A stretch of 64,000 nucleotides of DNA from Clavibacter phaseoli (GTDB lineage Bacteria > Actinomycetota > Actinomycetes > Actinomycetales > Microbacteriaceae). The position numbers and the translations under genes are program-made. The stretch is taken from contig NZ_CP040786.1 in NCBI RefSeq assembly GCF_021922925.1, positions 1,178,001-1,242,000 on the forward strand, read 5' to 3'. The notes below the pieces were generated by a model. That model had not been told where the DNA came from and searched no databases. It saw nothing but the letters and a program-made list of their open reading frames with translations. Below, one piece after another: positions 42,939 through 52,030 of the stretch (position 1 is its first letter; every line of letters begins with the position of its first letter).

Positions 42939-43985
42939 GTGCGCATCACCACGACCGTCCGCACCACCACGCGCATCCCGTTCGTCCAGGTGGTCAAGAC
43001 CTCGGTCGCCGCGATCATCGCCTGGTTCGTCTGCATCGCCCTGCTGCCCGCGCAGCTGCCCATCTTCGCGACCATCGCGGCGCTGCTCGTGGTGCAGCCG
43101 AGCATCAACCAGACCTTCGGGAAGGCGGTCGAGCGCAGCCTCGGCGTGATCACGGGCGTGCTGCTCGCGCTCCTCCTCGGGCTGGCGCTCGGCACGTCGA
43201 GCTGGGTGGTGCTCCTCGCGGTCGTCGTCGCCGTGCTGGTGGGCTGGGTGTTCCGGCTGACGCCCGGGTCGAGCACGCAGATCCCCATCAGCGCGATGCT
43301 CGTGCTCGCCATCGGCCAGCTCTCGCCCGTCTACGCGGTCGACCGCATCGTGGAGACGATCCTCGGCGCGGCCATCGGCGTGGTCGTCAACATCGCGATC
43401 GCCCCGCCCGTGCTGCACGAGGCGAGCCGGCGCGCCGTGGTCGGCCTCGCGGGCGACTGCGCCGCGGCCCTCGATCGGCTGGCGGGGGCGCTGTCCGAGC
43501 CGGTCGACCGCGACGAGCTCGACCGCATGCTCGCCCGCGCCCGCGAGCTGCGGCCGCTCCACACGAAGGCCGTCGCCGAGGTCGACCGGGGGCTCGAGAG
43601 CCTCACCCTCAACCCGCTCCGGCGGCGGCACCGCGCGCTGCTCGAGGCCGACCGGGAGCTCCTCGCGACGCTCACCGTGCTCGTCAACCGCGTGGTCGGC
43701 ATGACGCGCGCCGTGCACGACCGCTACGACCCGTCGCTCGCCGAGGAGCCCGTCGTCCGCGGCATCGCGACGGAGCTGACGCGCGCGGCCCACGACGTGC
43801 GGCTCCTCGCCGAGCACGCGCTGCCGGGCGACGGCCGCGCGGGCGGCGCCGACGGGCGAGAGGAGCCCGCGCTCACGGCCCCGCTCGTGGTGCTGCAGCC
43901 GAGCGAGGAGCACTGGATCCTCATCGGGTCGCTGCTGGAGGACATCCGCCGCATCCGCTCGGAGATCATCGGCGGCGCCGAGTGA
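42939..43985 (+). CDS. FUSC/aromatic acid exporter-like membrane protein
   Basis: A 348-residue protein with about six N-terminal membrane helices (residues 15-160) and a cytoplasmic, Arg-rich helical domain (170-340, ELRPLHTKAVAEVDRGLESL, LLEADRELLATLTVLVNRVV). This matches the FUSC/ArAE family of inner-membrane transporters. No substrate can be named. The GTG start is preceded by GGAGG, and the stop overlaps the start of the following hydrolase gene (GTGA), so the pair is coupled. Confidence 0.82.
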   Translation: MRITTTVRTTTRIPFVQVVKTSVAAIIAWFVCIALLPAQLPIFATIAALLVVQPSINQTFGKAVERSLGVITGVLLALLLGLALGTSSWVVLLAVVVAVLVGWVFRLTPGSSTQIPISAMLVLAIGQLSPVYAVDRIVETILGAAIGVVVNIAIAPPVLHEASRRAVVGLAGDCAAALDRLAGALSEPVDRDELDRMLARARELRPLHTKAVAEVDRGLESLTLNPLRRRHRALLEADRELLATLTVLVNRVVGMTRAVHDRYDPSLAEEPVVRGIATELTRAAHDVRLLAEHALPGDGRAGGADGREEPALTAPLVVLQPSEEHWILIGSLLEDIRRIRSEIIGGAE

Positions 43986-44914
43986 CGGGGCCCCTGCCCG
44001 GATACAGCCCGCTCGAGCTGGACGCGGATCCCGCCGCCTCCGGCCTCGCGCGCGGCAGCACCCCCACCGGCCTCGGCGTCGTGCGGCACCACCACGCCGC
44101 GGTCCGCGGATCCGACACGGCGACGGTGATGCTGCACGGCGCCGCCGGATCCTGGACCACCTGGACGCCGCTGATCCGCACCGCCCGCGAGGCGGGCGTC
44201 CCGTTCGCCGACGTGGTCGCGATCGACCTGCCGGGGTGGGGCGGCTCCCCGCTCGACGCGACCGACGACCAGGCGACGGTCGACGCCATCGCCGACGCCG
44301 TCCGCGCGGTCGTCGACGGCCTCGGCTACGCGCGCTGGCGGCTCGTCGGCCACTCGATGGGCGGCTTCATCGCGCTGCACCTGGCCGCGCGCGACCCCGA
44401 CCGCGCCGTCTCCGTGGAGCTCGTCTCGCCCACCACGTACTCGGTCATCGCGAGCGTCGCGCATCCCGTGCGGGAGTTCCGCCTCATCCCGGGCTTCACC
44501 ATGATGCTCGGCGTGATGCGCACCATGCGCCGGCTCGGCCGCCCCGGCACGGCGCTCATCCGCGGCGTCGGCCGCATCCGGCTGATGCGCGCGATCGCGC
44601 TGCCGCTCTTCGCGCACGGCTGGAGGGTGCGCCGGTCGATCGTCGACGCCATCGCGACCGAGGCGCGTCCGCGCGCGTTCTCGCTCGCCGCGGAGGTCAC
44701 GCGCGGGTACGACGCGGACGGCCTGTGGTCGCGCATCGCCTGCCCGGTCGTCGCCGTGCGGGGCGACGACGACGTGTTCGTGTCCCCGGACGACCTCGAC
44801 CTGCTCGCGCGCGCGGTGCCCGCGCTCCGGTCCGCCGTGATCCGCGACGCCGGCCACTTCGCGCACGTCGAGCGCCCCGTCGAGACGCTGCGGGCGCTCG
44901 GCCGCGTCGCCTGA
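43982..44914 (+). CDS. Alpha/beta-fold hydrolase
   Basis: A 310-residue hydrolase. The oxyanion strand is VMLHGAAGSW (49-58), the nucleophile elbow GHSMGG has S125, the acid is probably in RGDDDVF, and the His is in DAGHFAHVERP. The substrate is unknown; it lacks the features of epoxide hydrolases or lipases. The long Arg-rich cap (about 160-200) is basic. The start overlaps the FUSC gene stop. Confidence 0.87.
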   Translation: MTGPLPGYSPLELDADPAASGLARGSTPTGLGVVRHHHAAVRGSDTATVMLHGAAGSWTTWTPLIRTAREAGVPFADVVAIDLPGWGGSPLDATDDQATVDAIADAVRAVVDGLGYARWRLVGHSMGGFIALHLAARDPDRAVSVELVSPTTYSVIASVAHPVREFRLIPGFTMMLGVMRTMRRLGRPGTALIRGVGRIRLMRAIALPLFAHGWRVRRSIVDAIATEARPRAFSLAAEVTRGYDADGLWSRIACPVVAVRGDDDVFVSPDDLDLLARAVPALRSAVIRDAGHFAHVERPVETLRALGRVA

Positions 44915-44932
44915 GGCGCGATCCGGGGACGA

Positions 44933-44970
44933 CGACGCCCCCGGTCCCTCGGAGGGGAACGGGGGCGTCG
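44933..44970. terminator. Bidirectional terminator
   Basis: CGACGCCCCC pairs with GGGGGCGTCG over an 18-base loop that itself can fold; it lies between two convergent genes. Confidence 0.65.
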
Positions 44971-45018
44971 GATCCGCCTGACGCGGAGGCGACCGGACGG
45001 ATGCCCGGCCGGTGCGCG

Positions 45019-45585
45019 CTAGGCCGCGGGGGTCGCGAGGACCGCCTGGATGTCGAGCGTGATGGTGACCTTGTCGCCGAGCAGCACGCCGCCGGTCTCG
45101 AGGGCCGCGTTGTAGGTGAGGCCGAAGTCCTCGCGGTTGATGACCGTGGTGGCCGTCGCGCCGAACTTGGTCTGGCCGTAGGGGTCGCCGCCGAAGCCGC
45201 CGAACTCGACGTCGAACGTGACGGGCTTGGTGACGCCGCGGACGGTGAGCTCGCCGTCGACCTTCGCGTCGCCGTCCTTCTCGACGCGCACGGCGGTCGA
45301 GACGAAGTCGATGGTGGGGTTGTTCTCGGCGTCGAAGAAGTCGTTCGTGCGGAGGTGCTGGTCGCGGTTCGGCTCGTTCGTGTCGATCGAGGCGATGGTC
45401 GCGTGCGCCTTGACGGAGCTCTGCTCGGGGGTGGCGCCCGTGACGATCTCGGCGTCGAAGTCCTTGAACGTGCCCTTGACCTTGCTGATCATGATGTGGC
45501 GGATGCTGAAGCCGACCGAGCTGTGGGTCTTGTCGATGGTCCAGGTGCCGGCGATGTAGCCGGGGACGGTGCTGGTGTCGCTCAT
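45019..45585 (-). CDS. YceI-family lipocalin-like protein
   Basis: YceI proteins bind a polyisoprenoid in a beta-barrel and are linked to stress or isoprenoid handling. The 188-residue product has the family start WTIDKTHSSVGFSIRHIMIS and the internal motifs RDQHLRTNDFFDAE and VDGELTVRGVTKPVTFDVEF. No signal peptide is seen, so it is likely cytoplasmic. The upstream region is unusually AT-rich for this genome and holds an imperfect palindrome. Confidence 0.92.
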   Translation of the reverse strand: MSDTSTVPGYIAGTWTIDKTHSSVGFSIRHIMISKVKGTFKDFDAEIVTGATPEQSSVKAHATIASIDTNEPNRDQHLRTNDFFDAENNPTIDFVSTAVRVEKDGDAKVDGELTVRGVTKPVTFDVEFGGFGGDPYGQTKFGATATTVINREDFGLTYNAALETGGVLLGDKVTITLDIQAVLATPAA

Positions 45586-45634
45586 GTGCGTGCCTTTCGT
45601 ACAGGGGTCATGGGTGCGGGCCGACGGCCTCGAA

Positions 45635-45656
45635 GGTATGCAAGCGCATGGATACC
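45635..45656. promoter_or_regulatory. Imperfect palindrome between yceI and the quinone oxidoreductase gene
   Basis: GGTATGCA-N6-TGGATACC, eight-base arms with one mismatch, in an AT-rich stretch 50-71 bases before the YceI start. It resembles operators of MarR or TetR regulators. Confidence 0.4.
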
Positions 45657-45727
45657 GCTTCCATTCCCATTTTTCTTTGCGAGTTCATGTACTTCTGGGG
45701 TCGGCCGGATGCGGGGTGCGGCGGGCG

Positions 45728-45733
45728 TACCGT
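45728..45733 (+). promoter_or_regulatory. -10 element of a probable leaderless promoter (quinone oxidoreductase)
   Basis: TACCGT, six bases, then ATG. Confidence 0.5.
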
Positions 45734-45739
45734 GGCGGG

Positions 45740-46717
45740 ATGCGCGCGATCACCTTCCCCTCCCCCGGCTCCCCCGACGTCCTCTCCCTCACCGACCTCC
45801 CGGATCCCGTCGCGGGTGACGGCGAGGTGCTGATCCGCGTGGCCGCCGCCGGCGTCAACCGCGCCGACCTCAGCCAGCGCGAGGGCGCCTACCCGCCGCC
45901 CGCGGGGGCGCCGACGCACCTGGGGCTCGAGGTGTCCGGCACGATCGAGGCGGTCGGCGCGGGCGCGACGCGCTGGAGCGTGGGCGACCGGGTGTGCGCC
46001 CTGCTCGCCGGCGGCGGATACGCGGAGCTCGTCGCGGTCGACGAGCGCCACGTCCTGCCGGTGCCCGACGGTCTCGACCTCGTCGAGGCGGCCGGGCTGC
46101 CCGAGGTGGTCGCGACCGTGTGGTCGAACGTCGTGCTCGACGCGGGCCTCGCGCCGGGCGAGACCCTGCTCGTGCACGGCGGGTCGAGCGGCATCGGCAC
46201 CATGGCGATCCAGCTGGCCGCGCGGCTCGGCGCGCGCGTGGCCGTCACCGCCGGCAGCCCCGCGAAGCTCGACGCGTGCCGGGCGCTCGGCGCCGAGATC
46301 CTCATCGACTACCGCGAGCAGGACTTCGTCGAGGCGCTCCTCGAGGCGACCGACGGCCACGGCGCCGACGTCGTGCTCGACGCGATCGGCGGCGACTACA
46401 TCGACCGGGACATCCGCGCCCTCGCGCGCGACGGCCGGATCATGGTGATCGGCGCGCAGAGCGGCGCCCCCACGAGCATCGCGCTCGGCCAGCTGATGGC
46501 GCGCCGCGGCCGCATCTGGGGCACGACGCTCCGCGCCCGCGACGCCGACGACAAGGCGCGCATCGTCGCGGCCGTCCGCGCGGACGTGTGGCCGGCGGTG
46601 GCCGACGGATCCGTGCGCCCGGTCGTCGACCGCGTCTTCCCGCTCGCCGAGGCGGCCGCCGCGCACGCCCACGTGGCGTCGTCGCAGCACGTGGGCAAGG
46701 TGCTGCTGGCCGTCTAG
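45740..46717 (+). CDS. NAD(P)H quinone oxidoreductase, zinc-independent MDR family
   Basis: A medium-chain reductase of 325 residues, similar to quinone oxidoreductase QOR/TP53I3 type. It has the GroES-like N-terminal domain (start MRAITFPSPGSPDVLSL, with GVNRADLSQREGAYPPP), the Rossmann motif VHGGSSGIGTMAIQLA, and lacks the zinc-site cysteines of alcohol dehydrogenases. Reduces quinones or enones with NADPH; substrate unknown. Convergent with the MFS gene, the two stop codons share CTAG. Confidence 0.93.
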   Translation: MRAITFPSPGSPDVLSLTDLPDPVAGDGEVLIRVAAAGVNRADLSQREGAYPPPAGAPTHLGLEVSGTIEAVGAGATRWSVGDRVCALLAGGGYAELVAVDERHVLPVPDGLDLVEAAGLPEVVATVWSNVVLDAGLAPGETLLVHGGSSGIGTMAIQLAARLGARVAVTAGSPAKLDACRALGAEILIDYREQDFVEALLEATDGHGADVVLDAIGGDYIDRDIRALARDGRIMVIGAQSGAPTSIALGQLMARRGRIWGTTLRARDADDKARIVAAVRADVWPAVADGSVRPVVDRVFPLAEAAAAHAHVASSQHVGKVLLAV

Positions 46718-48117
46718 CGGCCGCCGCGGCGGGAGCGGATCCCGACCAGGGACACCAGCCCGCCCGCGACCAGCAGCGCCGCGGTCACGAGCACCACGCG
46801 GTGGAACGCCGCGACGTCGAGGTCGGGCCCGGCGACCAGCCCGATCGCGGCGATCGCGACGAGCCCCGCGACGCGCGAGACGGCGTTGTTGACGGCCGAG
46901 GCGATTCCCGCCTGCGCGGACGGCACGGCCTCGAGGATCGTCGCGGTCAGCGGCGCGACCGTCATCGAGAGGCCCAGGCCGAAGACGAGGATGCCCGGCA
47001 GGAGCTGACCCCAGTAGTCCACGGGCTCGGCGACGCGCAGCAGGAGCAGATAGCCGCCGCCCGCGACGATGGGCCCCGCTCCCATGAGGAGCCGCGGCCC
47101 GATCCGCCCCGCGAGGGCCCCGAAGCGCGTCGACAGCAGCAGCATGATCACGGTGGTCGGCACGAGCGCGAGTCCCGCGGCCGTCGCGGAGAGGCCGCCG
47201 GTCTGCTGCAGGAAGACCGCGATCACGAAGCCGCCGAGCGAGAGCGCGCCGTAGATGCCGACGGTCGCGATGTTGCCGACGAGGAAGTCCCGCTCGCGGA
47301 AGAGCGAGAGCGGCAGCATCGGGTGCGGCGTGCGGCGCTCGCGCACCACGAAGAGCGCGAGGCACGCGACGCCGACGACGAGGCTGGCGACCACGAGCGG
47401 GTGGCCGATGCCGAGCCGCGACTGCTCGATGAGCGCGAAGACGGGGCCGCCGATCCCGAGGGCGCCGAGCACGGCGCCCGGCACGTCGACGCGCGTGCCG
47501 TCCGCGACGGGCGCGTCGTGCGGCAGCCGGGCGAGGAGCACGAGGGTCACGGCGATGGGGAGCACGTTGATCCCGAACACGAGCCGCCAGTCGAGCGCGT
47601 CCACGAGGACGCCGCCGAGGACGGGGCCGACGAGCATCGCAGTGCCGGTCCAGGCCGTCCACGAGCCGATGGCCTTCGCCTGCGCGGGACCGCGGAAGGC
47701 CTGCGCGATGAGGGCCAGCGAGCTCGGCACGAGCAGCGCCCCGGCCGCGCCCTGGGCGGCGCGCGCGGCGATGAGGATCCCGGCGGTCGGCGCGATCGCG
47801 CACACGAGCGACGTGACGCCGAAGCCGACGAGCCCCCAGCGCAGCACGCGCACCCGGCCGAAGGCGTCGGAGAGGGAGCCGGCCAGGAGGATCAGCGCGC
47901 CGAGGGTGATGAGGTACGCGTCCACGACCCACTGCTGCACGACGAGGCCGCCGCCGAGGTCCGCCCCGATGGCGGGCAGCGCGACGTTGACGACCGTGCC
48001 GTCGAGGAACGCGACGAAGGAGGCGAGGATCGCGACGACGAGCACCGTGCGTCCGCGGCCGTTCGCCGTGCCGCCCGGGTGGCCGTCCCCAGGGGTCGCG
48101 GCGGCGGGATCGGGCAT
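46714..48117 (-). CDS. MFS exporter, DHA2 (EmrB/QacA) type
   Basis: A 467-residue drug:proton antiporter-like protein with about 14 membrane helices. It has motif ASFVAFLDGTVVNVALPAIG at the first helix, the DHA2-specific SLSDAFGRVRVLRWG loop, and the GPVLGGVLVDALDWRLVF motif C region. The exported compound is not known. A CATACT hexamer six bases before the ATG may be its promoter. Confidence 0.92.
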   Translation of the reverse strand: MPDPAAATPGDGHPGGTANGRGRTVLVVAILASFVAFLDGTVVNVALPAIGADLGGGLVVQQWVVDAYLITLGALILLAGSLSDAFGRVRVLRWGLVGFGVTSLVCAIAPTAGILIAARAAQGAAGALLVPSSLALIAQAFRGPAQAKAIGSWTAWTGTAMLVGPVLGGVLVDALDWRLVFGINVLPIAVTLVLLARLPHDAPVADGTRVDVPGAVLGALGIGGPVFALIEQSRLGIGHPLVVASLVVGVACLALFVVRERRTPHPMLPLSLFRERDFLVGNIATVGIYGALSLGGFVIAVFLQQTGGLSATAAGLALVPTTVIMLLLSTRFGALAGRIGPRLLMGAGPIVAGGGYLLLLRVAEPVDYWGQLLPGILVFGLGLSMTVAPLTATILEAVPSAQAGIASAVNNAVSRVAGLVAIAAIGLVAGPDLDVAAFHRVVLVTAALLVAGGLVSLVGIRSRRGGR

Positions 48118-48149
48118 GTGCCCAGTATGCGCCGCGCGCCGGAGCGGGA

Positions 48150-48884
48150 TCAGGCGGGCGGACCCGCCGCGGTCCCCGCCCGGTCGATCGCGGCCTCCAC
48201 CCGGCGCAGCACGTCCTCGTCGCCCATGATGCGGAAGTGGCCCGACGCCCGGACCCGCTCGTCCGTCGCGCCGTCGAGCGAGCTCCCGCCCGGGATGTGG
48301 GGGTCGAAGCGCGCGAACACGCTCGTGATCCGCGCGTTGACCTCGCGCGACCGGCCGAGCTCCACGAGCGCGGCGTTCCGCGGCGAGAAGTCGCGGATGC
48401 TGCGGACGGGGATGAGGCGCGCGTACGAGGATCCGCCGAAGGGCGCGTTGACGGCGACCATGGCGCGGATCCGCCGGTCCGGGTCGCCGAACGCCATGAG
48501 GTGCTTGCCGATGAGGCCGCCCTTGCTGTGTGCCACGATGACGACGTCGCGCAGGTCCTCGGCCTCGAGGTACGCGCGAGCCCGGCGCGACATCTCGGCG
48601 ACGCGACCCACGTTCGCGCCGAGCGCGCCGACCACGTGCACGCCGTGGCCGCGCGCGTGCAGGCGCCGGATGATCGGCAGCATGAACTGCCAGCGCTCGT
48701 AGACGCCGGGCAGCACGAGGATCGTCGGCCGGTCGTCGCGCCCGTCCTCGAACGACCGGGCGTCGTCGCGGGAGAGCGTGGCGGCGAGCTGCCAGCGCAG
48801 CACGTAGGCGTAGTCGAGCGCCCAGTCGAGCGCCTTCCGCAGGAGTGGGAGCGGCGGCAGGGTCTCGGATCCGGCGGCGCTCAC
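48150..48884 (-). CDS. Alpha/beta hydrolase, lipase/esterase-like
   Basis: A 244-residue protein with ILVLPGVYERWQFMLP (oxyanion strand, about 55-70) and the nucleophile elbow AHSKGG with S120. The catalytic acid is not identified with confidence; the His may be that of SGHFRIM. Such proteins are often annotated as triacylglycerol lipase-like. The GTG start is preferred because GGATGGACGG lies before it; the frame runs further upstream without conserved sequence. Confidence 0.78.
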   Translation of the reverse strand: MSAAGSETLPPLPLLRKALDWALDYAYVLRWQLAATLSRDDARSFEDGRDDRPTILVLPGVYERWQFMLPIIRRLHARGHGVHVVGALGANVGRVAEMSRRARAYLEAEDLRDVVIVAHSKGGLIGKHLMAFGDPDRRIRAMVAVNAPFGGSSYARLIPVRSIRDFSPRNAALVELGRSREVNARITSVFARFDPHIPGGSSLDGATDERVRASGHFRIMGDEDVLRRVEAAIDRAGTAAGPPA

Positions 48885-48951
48885 CCGTCCATCCTGCCCG
48901 GGCGCGGGGCGCGCGAACGCCGGCATGTGCGACGAGGGCTCGCGCGCCCGG

Positions 48952-49857
48952 TCAGCGGGCTCGGGCATGCTCCAGGATGGCGCGCGCCACGCCGAGCGGA
49001 TCCGTGTACATCACGACGTGGGGTCCGCGGGCGACCCGGTGGACGCCGCGCGGGATCCGGGCGGCGAGGTCGCGCGCGAACGGGCGGTCGACCACGGCGT
49101 CCCGGTCCCCCACGATGACGAGCGTGCACGCGCGGATGCGCGGCGCCCGCTCCTCGATCGCGTCGTCGATGAGGTGCGGCAGCTGCCGGAGGTAGTACGG
49201 GATCCCGCAGCGCAGGAAGTAGTCGCCCAGCACCACGGCGTTCGCGAGCAGCGGCTCGCGGAGGGTGTCGACCGCGAGCGCGAGGGCCGCCCGCACGAGC
49301 CCGCGCGTCCGCGGCGGGAGCGTGGGCGCGATGAGCACGATGCGGTCGGCGACCTCGGGGTGGTCGACGGCGAGCCGGGTCACGATCTGCGTCCCCATCG
49401 AGTGGCCGACGACGACCGGGTCGACGAGCCCGTGCATCCGGATCACCTCGGCCACGACGTCGGCGTGGTCGTCGAGCGTCACGTCCCGCCGGACCCGCGG
49501 GGACTCCCCGTAGCCCGGCAGGTCGACCGCGTACACCGTCCCGTGCTCGGCGAGGAACGCGGCCACGGGGTGGAAGTAGCGCGAGGAGACGCCGATCCCG
49601 TGCACGAGCACGAACGACGGCCGCGCGGCCGCGGGAGCGGCGGAGGGCGTGCGGCCCGCGTTCGCGCCGGGCGACCGGAACACCTTGATCGCGATGCGGA
49701 AGCCGAGGACGGTGCGGCGCTCGAGGTCGTGCTCGACGGGGATCGCGCGGGATCCGTAGCGGCGGGAGAGCAGGAGCCAGCGCGGCGGCGCGGACTCGGT
49801 GCGGTGCACGTCCCCGGGTCGCCGGACGCGGGTGAGCCGGGCGAGGGGGGAGCGCAT
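48952..49857 (-). CDS. Alpha/beta-fold hydrolase
   Basis: A 301-residue hydrolase with an Arg-rich N-terminal extension of about 75 residues before the core. FVLVHGIGVSSRYF (82-95) is the oxyanion region; GHSMGT has S153; GDRDAVV supplies the acid and PHVVM the His. TAGGGT six bases before the ATG suggests leaderless transcription. Same orientation as the preceding hydrolase gene but not overlapping. The substrate is unknown. Confidence 0.88.
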   Translation of the reverse strand: MRSPLARLTRVRRPGDVHRTESAPPRWLLLSRRYGSRAIPVEHDLERRTVLGFRIAIKVFRSPGANAGRTPSAAPAAARPSFVLVHGIGVSSRYFHPVAAFLAEHGTVYAVDLPGYGESPRVRRDVTLDDHADVVAEVIRMHGLVDPVVVGHSMGTQIVTRLAVDHPEVADRIVLIAPTLPPRTRGLVRAALALAVDTLREPLLANAVVLGDYFLRCGIPYYLRQLPHLIDDAIEERAPRIRACTLVIVGDRDAVVDRPFARDLAARIPRGVHRVARGPHVVMYTDPLGVARAILEHARAR

Positions 49858-49863
49858 CCGTCG

Positions 49864-49869
49864 ACCCTA
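49864..49869 (-). promoter_or_regulatory. -10 element of a probable leaderless promoter (hydrolase gene)
   Basis: TAGGGT, six bases, then ATG on the minus strand. Confidence 0.5.
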
Positions 49870-49941
49870 GCCGCCCGGCGTCGCGCGTCCGCCGCCCCGG
49901 GCGATGGGAGGATGGACGCCCGACGAACCCCGAGGAGACCC

Positions 49942-51060
49942 ATGAGCCCCGACTGGTCCGAGACCACCCTCGCCGACCTGCCCCTCCGTGACGGGATCCG
50001 CGGCGAGGAGCCGTACGGCGCTCCGCAGCTCGACGTGCCGGTGCTCCTCAACGTCAACGAGAACCCCTACCCGCTGCCCGAGGAGGTCGCGGTCGCCGTG
50101 AGCGAGGCCGTGCTCGAGGCCGCCCGCGGGCTCAACCGCTACCCGGACCGCGAGTTCCTCGAGCTCCGCACCGAGCTCGCCGACTACCTCACGGCCGACA
50201 GCGGGCTCGCGCTCGGGCCGGAGAACGTCTGGGCGGCGAACGGGTCCAACGAGGTGCTGCAGCAGGTGCTCCAGGCCTTCGGCGGCAGCGACCGCGTCGC
50301 GCTCTCGTTCGCGCCGCACTACGCGATGTACCCCGAGTACGCGCGCAACACGCTCACCACGTGGGTCTCGGGCCGCCGCCAGGAGGACTTCACGCTCGAC
50401 CTCGCGAACGTCACGGCGCTCGTCGAGCAGCACCAGCCGAGCGTCGTGTTCCTCACCTCGCCGAACAACCCCACCGGCACCGCGCTCACGACCCGCGAGA
50501 TCGAGCACGTGCTCTCCGTCGCGCCGGGCGTCGTGGTGATCGACGAGGCGTACGCCGAGTTCCGCCGCGAGGGCGTCCCGACGGCCATCTCGCTGCTGCC
50601 GGACCACCCGCGGCTGATCGTGTCGCGCACCATGAGCAAGGCGTTCGCGTTCGCGGGCGGCCGGCTCGGGTACCTCGCGGCCTCCCCCGCGGTCGTCGAC
50701 GCGCTCCGCATCGTGCGCCTGCCGTACCACCTGTCCCGGATCACCCAGGTCAGCGCGACCGCCGCGCTCCGGCACAGCGGGGTGCTGCTCGCGCAGGTCG
50801 CGTCGCTGCGGGAGGAGCGCGACGGGCTCGTCGAGTGGCTGCGCGGCCGCGGCTTCGAGGTCGCGCCGTCGGACGCGAACTTCGTGCTGTTCGGGCGCTT
50901 CCCCGACCGGCACGCCGTGTGGCAGGGGCTGCTGGACCACGGCGTCCTCATCCGCGAGACCGGTCCCGAGGGCTGGCTGCGCGTGTCCGTCGGCACCCTC
51001 GAGGAGACGGCCGCGTTCCGCGACGCGCTCGACGACGTGCTCGGGACGCCGCGGGGCTGA
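49942..51060 (+). CDS. hisC: Histidinol-phosphate aminotransferase family protein
   Basis: A PLP aminotransferase of 372 residues. The start LRDGIRGEEPYGAPQLDVPV, LNVNENPYP (37-45), SPNNPTG (173-179) and PLP lysine K233 (SRTMSKAFAFAGG) are those of HisC. No other histidine genes are adjacent; such orphan HisC copies can act on aromatic amino acids or on histidinol phosphate. GAGGAG precedes the ATG. It is divergent from a hydrolase gene. Confidence 0.88.
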   Translation: MSPDWSETTLADLPLRDGIRGEEPYGAPQLDVPVLLNVNENPYPLPEEVAVAVSEAVLEAARGLNRYPDREFLELRTELADYLTADSGLALGPENVWAANGSNEVLQQVLQAFGGSDRVALSFAPHYAMYPEYARNTLTTWVSGRRQEDFTLDLANVTALVEQHQPSVVFLTSPNNPTGTALTTREIEHVLSVAPGVVVIDEAYAEFRREGVPTAISLLPDHPRLIVSRTMSKAFAFAGGRLGYLAASPAVVDALRIVRLPYHLSRITQVSATAALRHSGVLLAQVASLREERDGLVEWLRGRGFEVAPSDANFVLFGRFPDRHAVWQGLLDHGVLIRETGPEGWLRVSVGTLEETAAFRDALDDVLGTPRG

Positions 51061-51100
51061 TCCCGGCATCCGGCCTCGCGGCGTCGGAGGGCGGCCTCCG

Positions 51101-52030
51101 TCAGGGCCGGAAGCGGATCCCCGTCGCGTCCTCGGCGGCCGACCACAGCTGCTCGGCGACGGCGCGCGACCGCGCGTGCTCCGCGACGAACGCGGGAGCC
51201 GGCGCGCCCTTCAGCTCGAGCGGTCCTCCAGGTCCCCAGGAGGCGCCGCCCGTGACGCCGTCGGCAGCGGCCGCGTGCGCCACCGGCCAGGCGCCGGCGT
51301 CCTTGCCCTGCACGAGGACGCGTCCCGCGCCGGCGAGCCGGCGGCGCGCGGCGGCGATCCCGTGCGGGCGGCGGGCGGGATCCTGCGGCGGCGTCAGCGC
51401 GTCGACCGCGTAGCCGGGGTGCGCGGAGAGGGCGACGCGGTCGGATCCCGCGGCCCGGTACCTGCGGTCGAGCTCGGCGGCGATCGTCATGCACGCCGTC
51501 TTCGACCGGCCGTAGCGCACGAGCGGCGGCATGCGCCGCTCCCCCGCGAGGTCGCCGAGGTCGAGGGGCGAGAAGCGGTGCGCGAGGGATCCCAGCATCA
51601 CGACGCGGCCGCCGGCCCGGAGCCGCGGCGCGAGCCCCGCCACGAGCGCGAAGTGCCCGAGCGCGTTGGTGCCCATCATCTCCTCGAACCCGTCGACGGT
51701 CGTCCGGCGGTGGCGTGCGCGACCGCCCGCGGGGGTCACCCCCGCGTTCGCGACGATCGCGTCGATGTCCTCCCGGACGGCGGCGACGCACGCGTCGACG
51801 CTCGCGAGGCTCGCCAGGTCGAGGGGCACGACGTCGACGTCGGCTCCCGGCACGCGCGCCCCGATCGCGCGGGCGGCCGCGTCCCCGCGCTCCGCCGAGC
51901 GGCAGGCCAGCAGCACCCGGGCGCCCGCGGCGGCGAGCTGCGCGGAGGTCCAGAAGCCGATGCCGCCGTTCGCGCCGGTGACGAGGATCGTCCGCCCGGC
52001 GAGGTCGGGAAGGCGCGGCGCCGGGGTCAC
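51101..52030 (-). CDS. Short-chain dehydrogenase/reductase
   Basis: A 309-residue SDR with the cofactor motif TGANGGIG (18-25), the NAG motif VANAGVT, the catalytic Ser in VVMLGSLAHR and the YxxxK motif in RYGRSKTACM. It resembles the retinol dehydrogenase/oxidoreductase subgroup with a long C-terminal extension; substrate unknown. The GTG start overlaps the stop of the helicase gene (GTGA), so it is coupled to it. Confidence 0.9.
   Translation of the reverse strand: MTPAPRLPDLAGRTILVTGANGGIGFWTSAQLAAAGARVLLACRSAERGDAAARAIGARVPGADVDVVPLDLASLASVDACVAAVREDIDAIVANAGVTPAGGRARHRRTTVDGFEEMMGTNALGHFALVAGLAPRLRAGGRVVMLGSLAHRFSPLDLGDLAGERRMPPLVRYGRSKTACMTIAAELDRRYRAAGSDRVALSAHPGYAVDALTPPQDPARRPHGIAAARRRLAGAGRVLVQGKDAGAWPVAHAAAADGVTGGASWGPGGPLELKGAPAPAFVAEHARSRAVAEQLWSAAEDATGIRFRP

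Noticed and set aside
51100..51113. TCAGGGCCGGAAG resembles the conserved loop of signal recognition particle RNA
   Set aside because: The match stops before the GGNAGCAGC part, no paired helix surrounds it, and it lies at the 3' end of an SDR coding sequence where it encodes ordinary residues.
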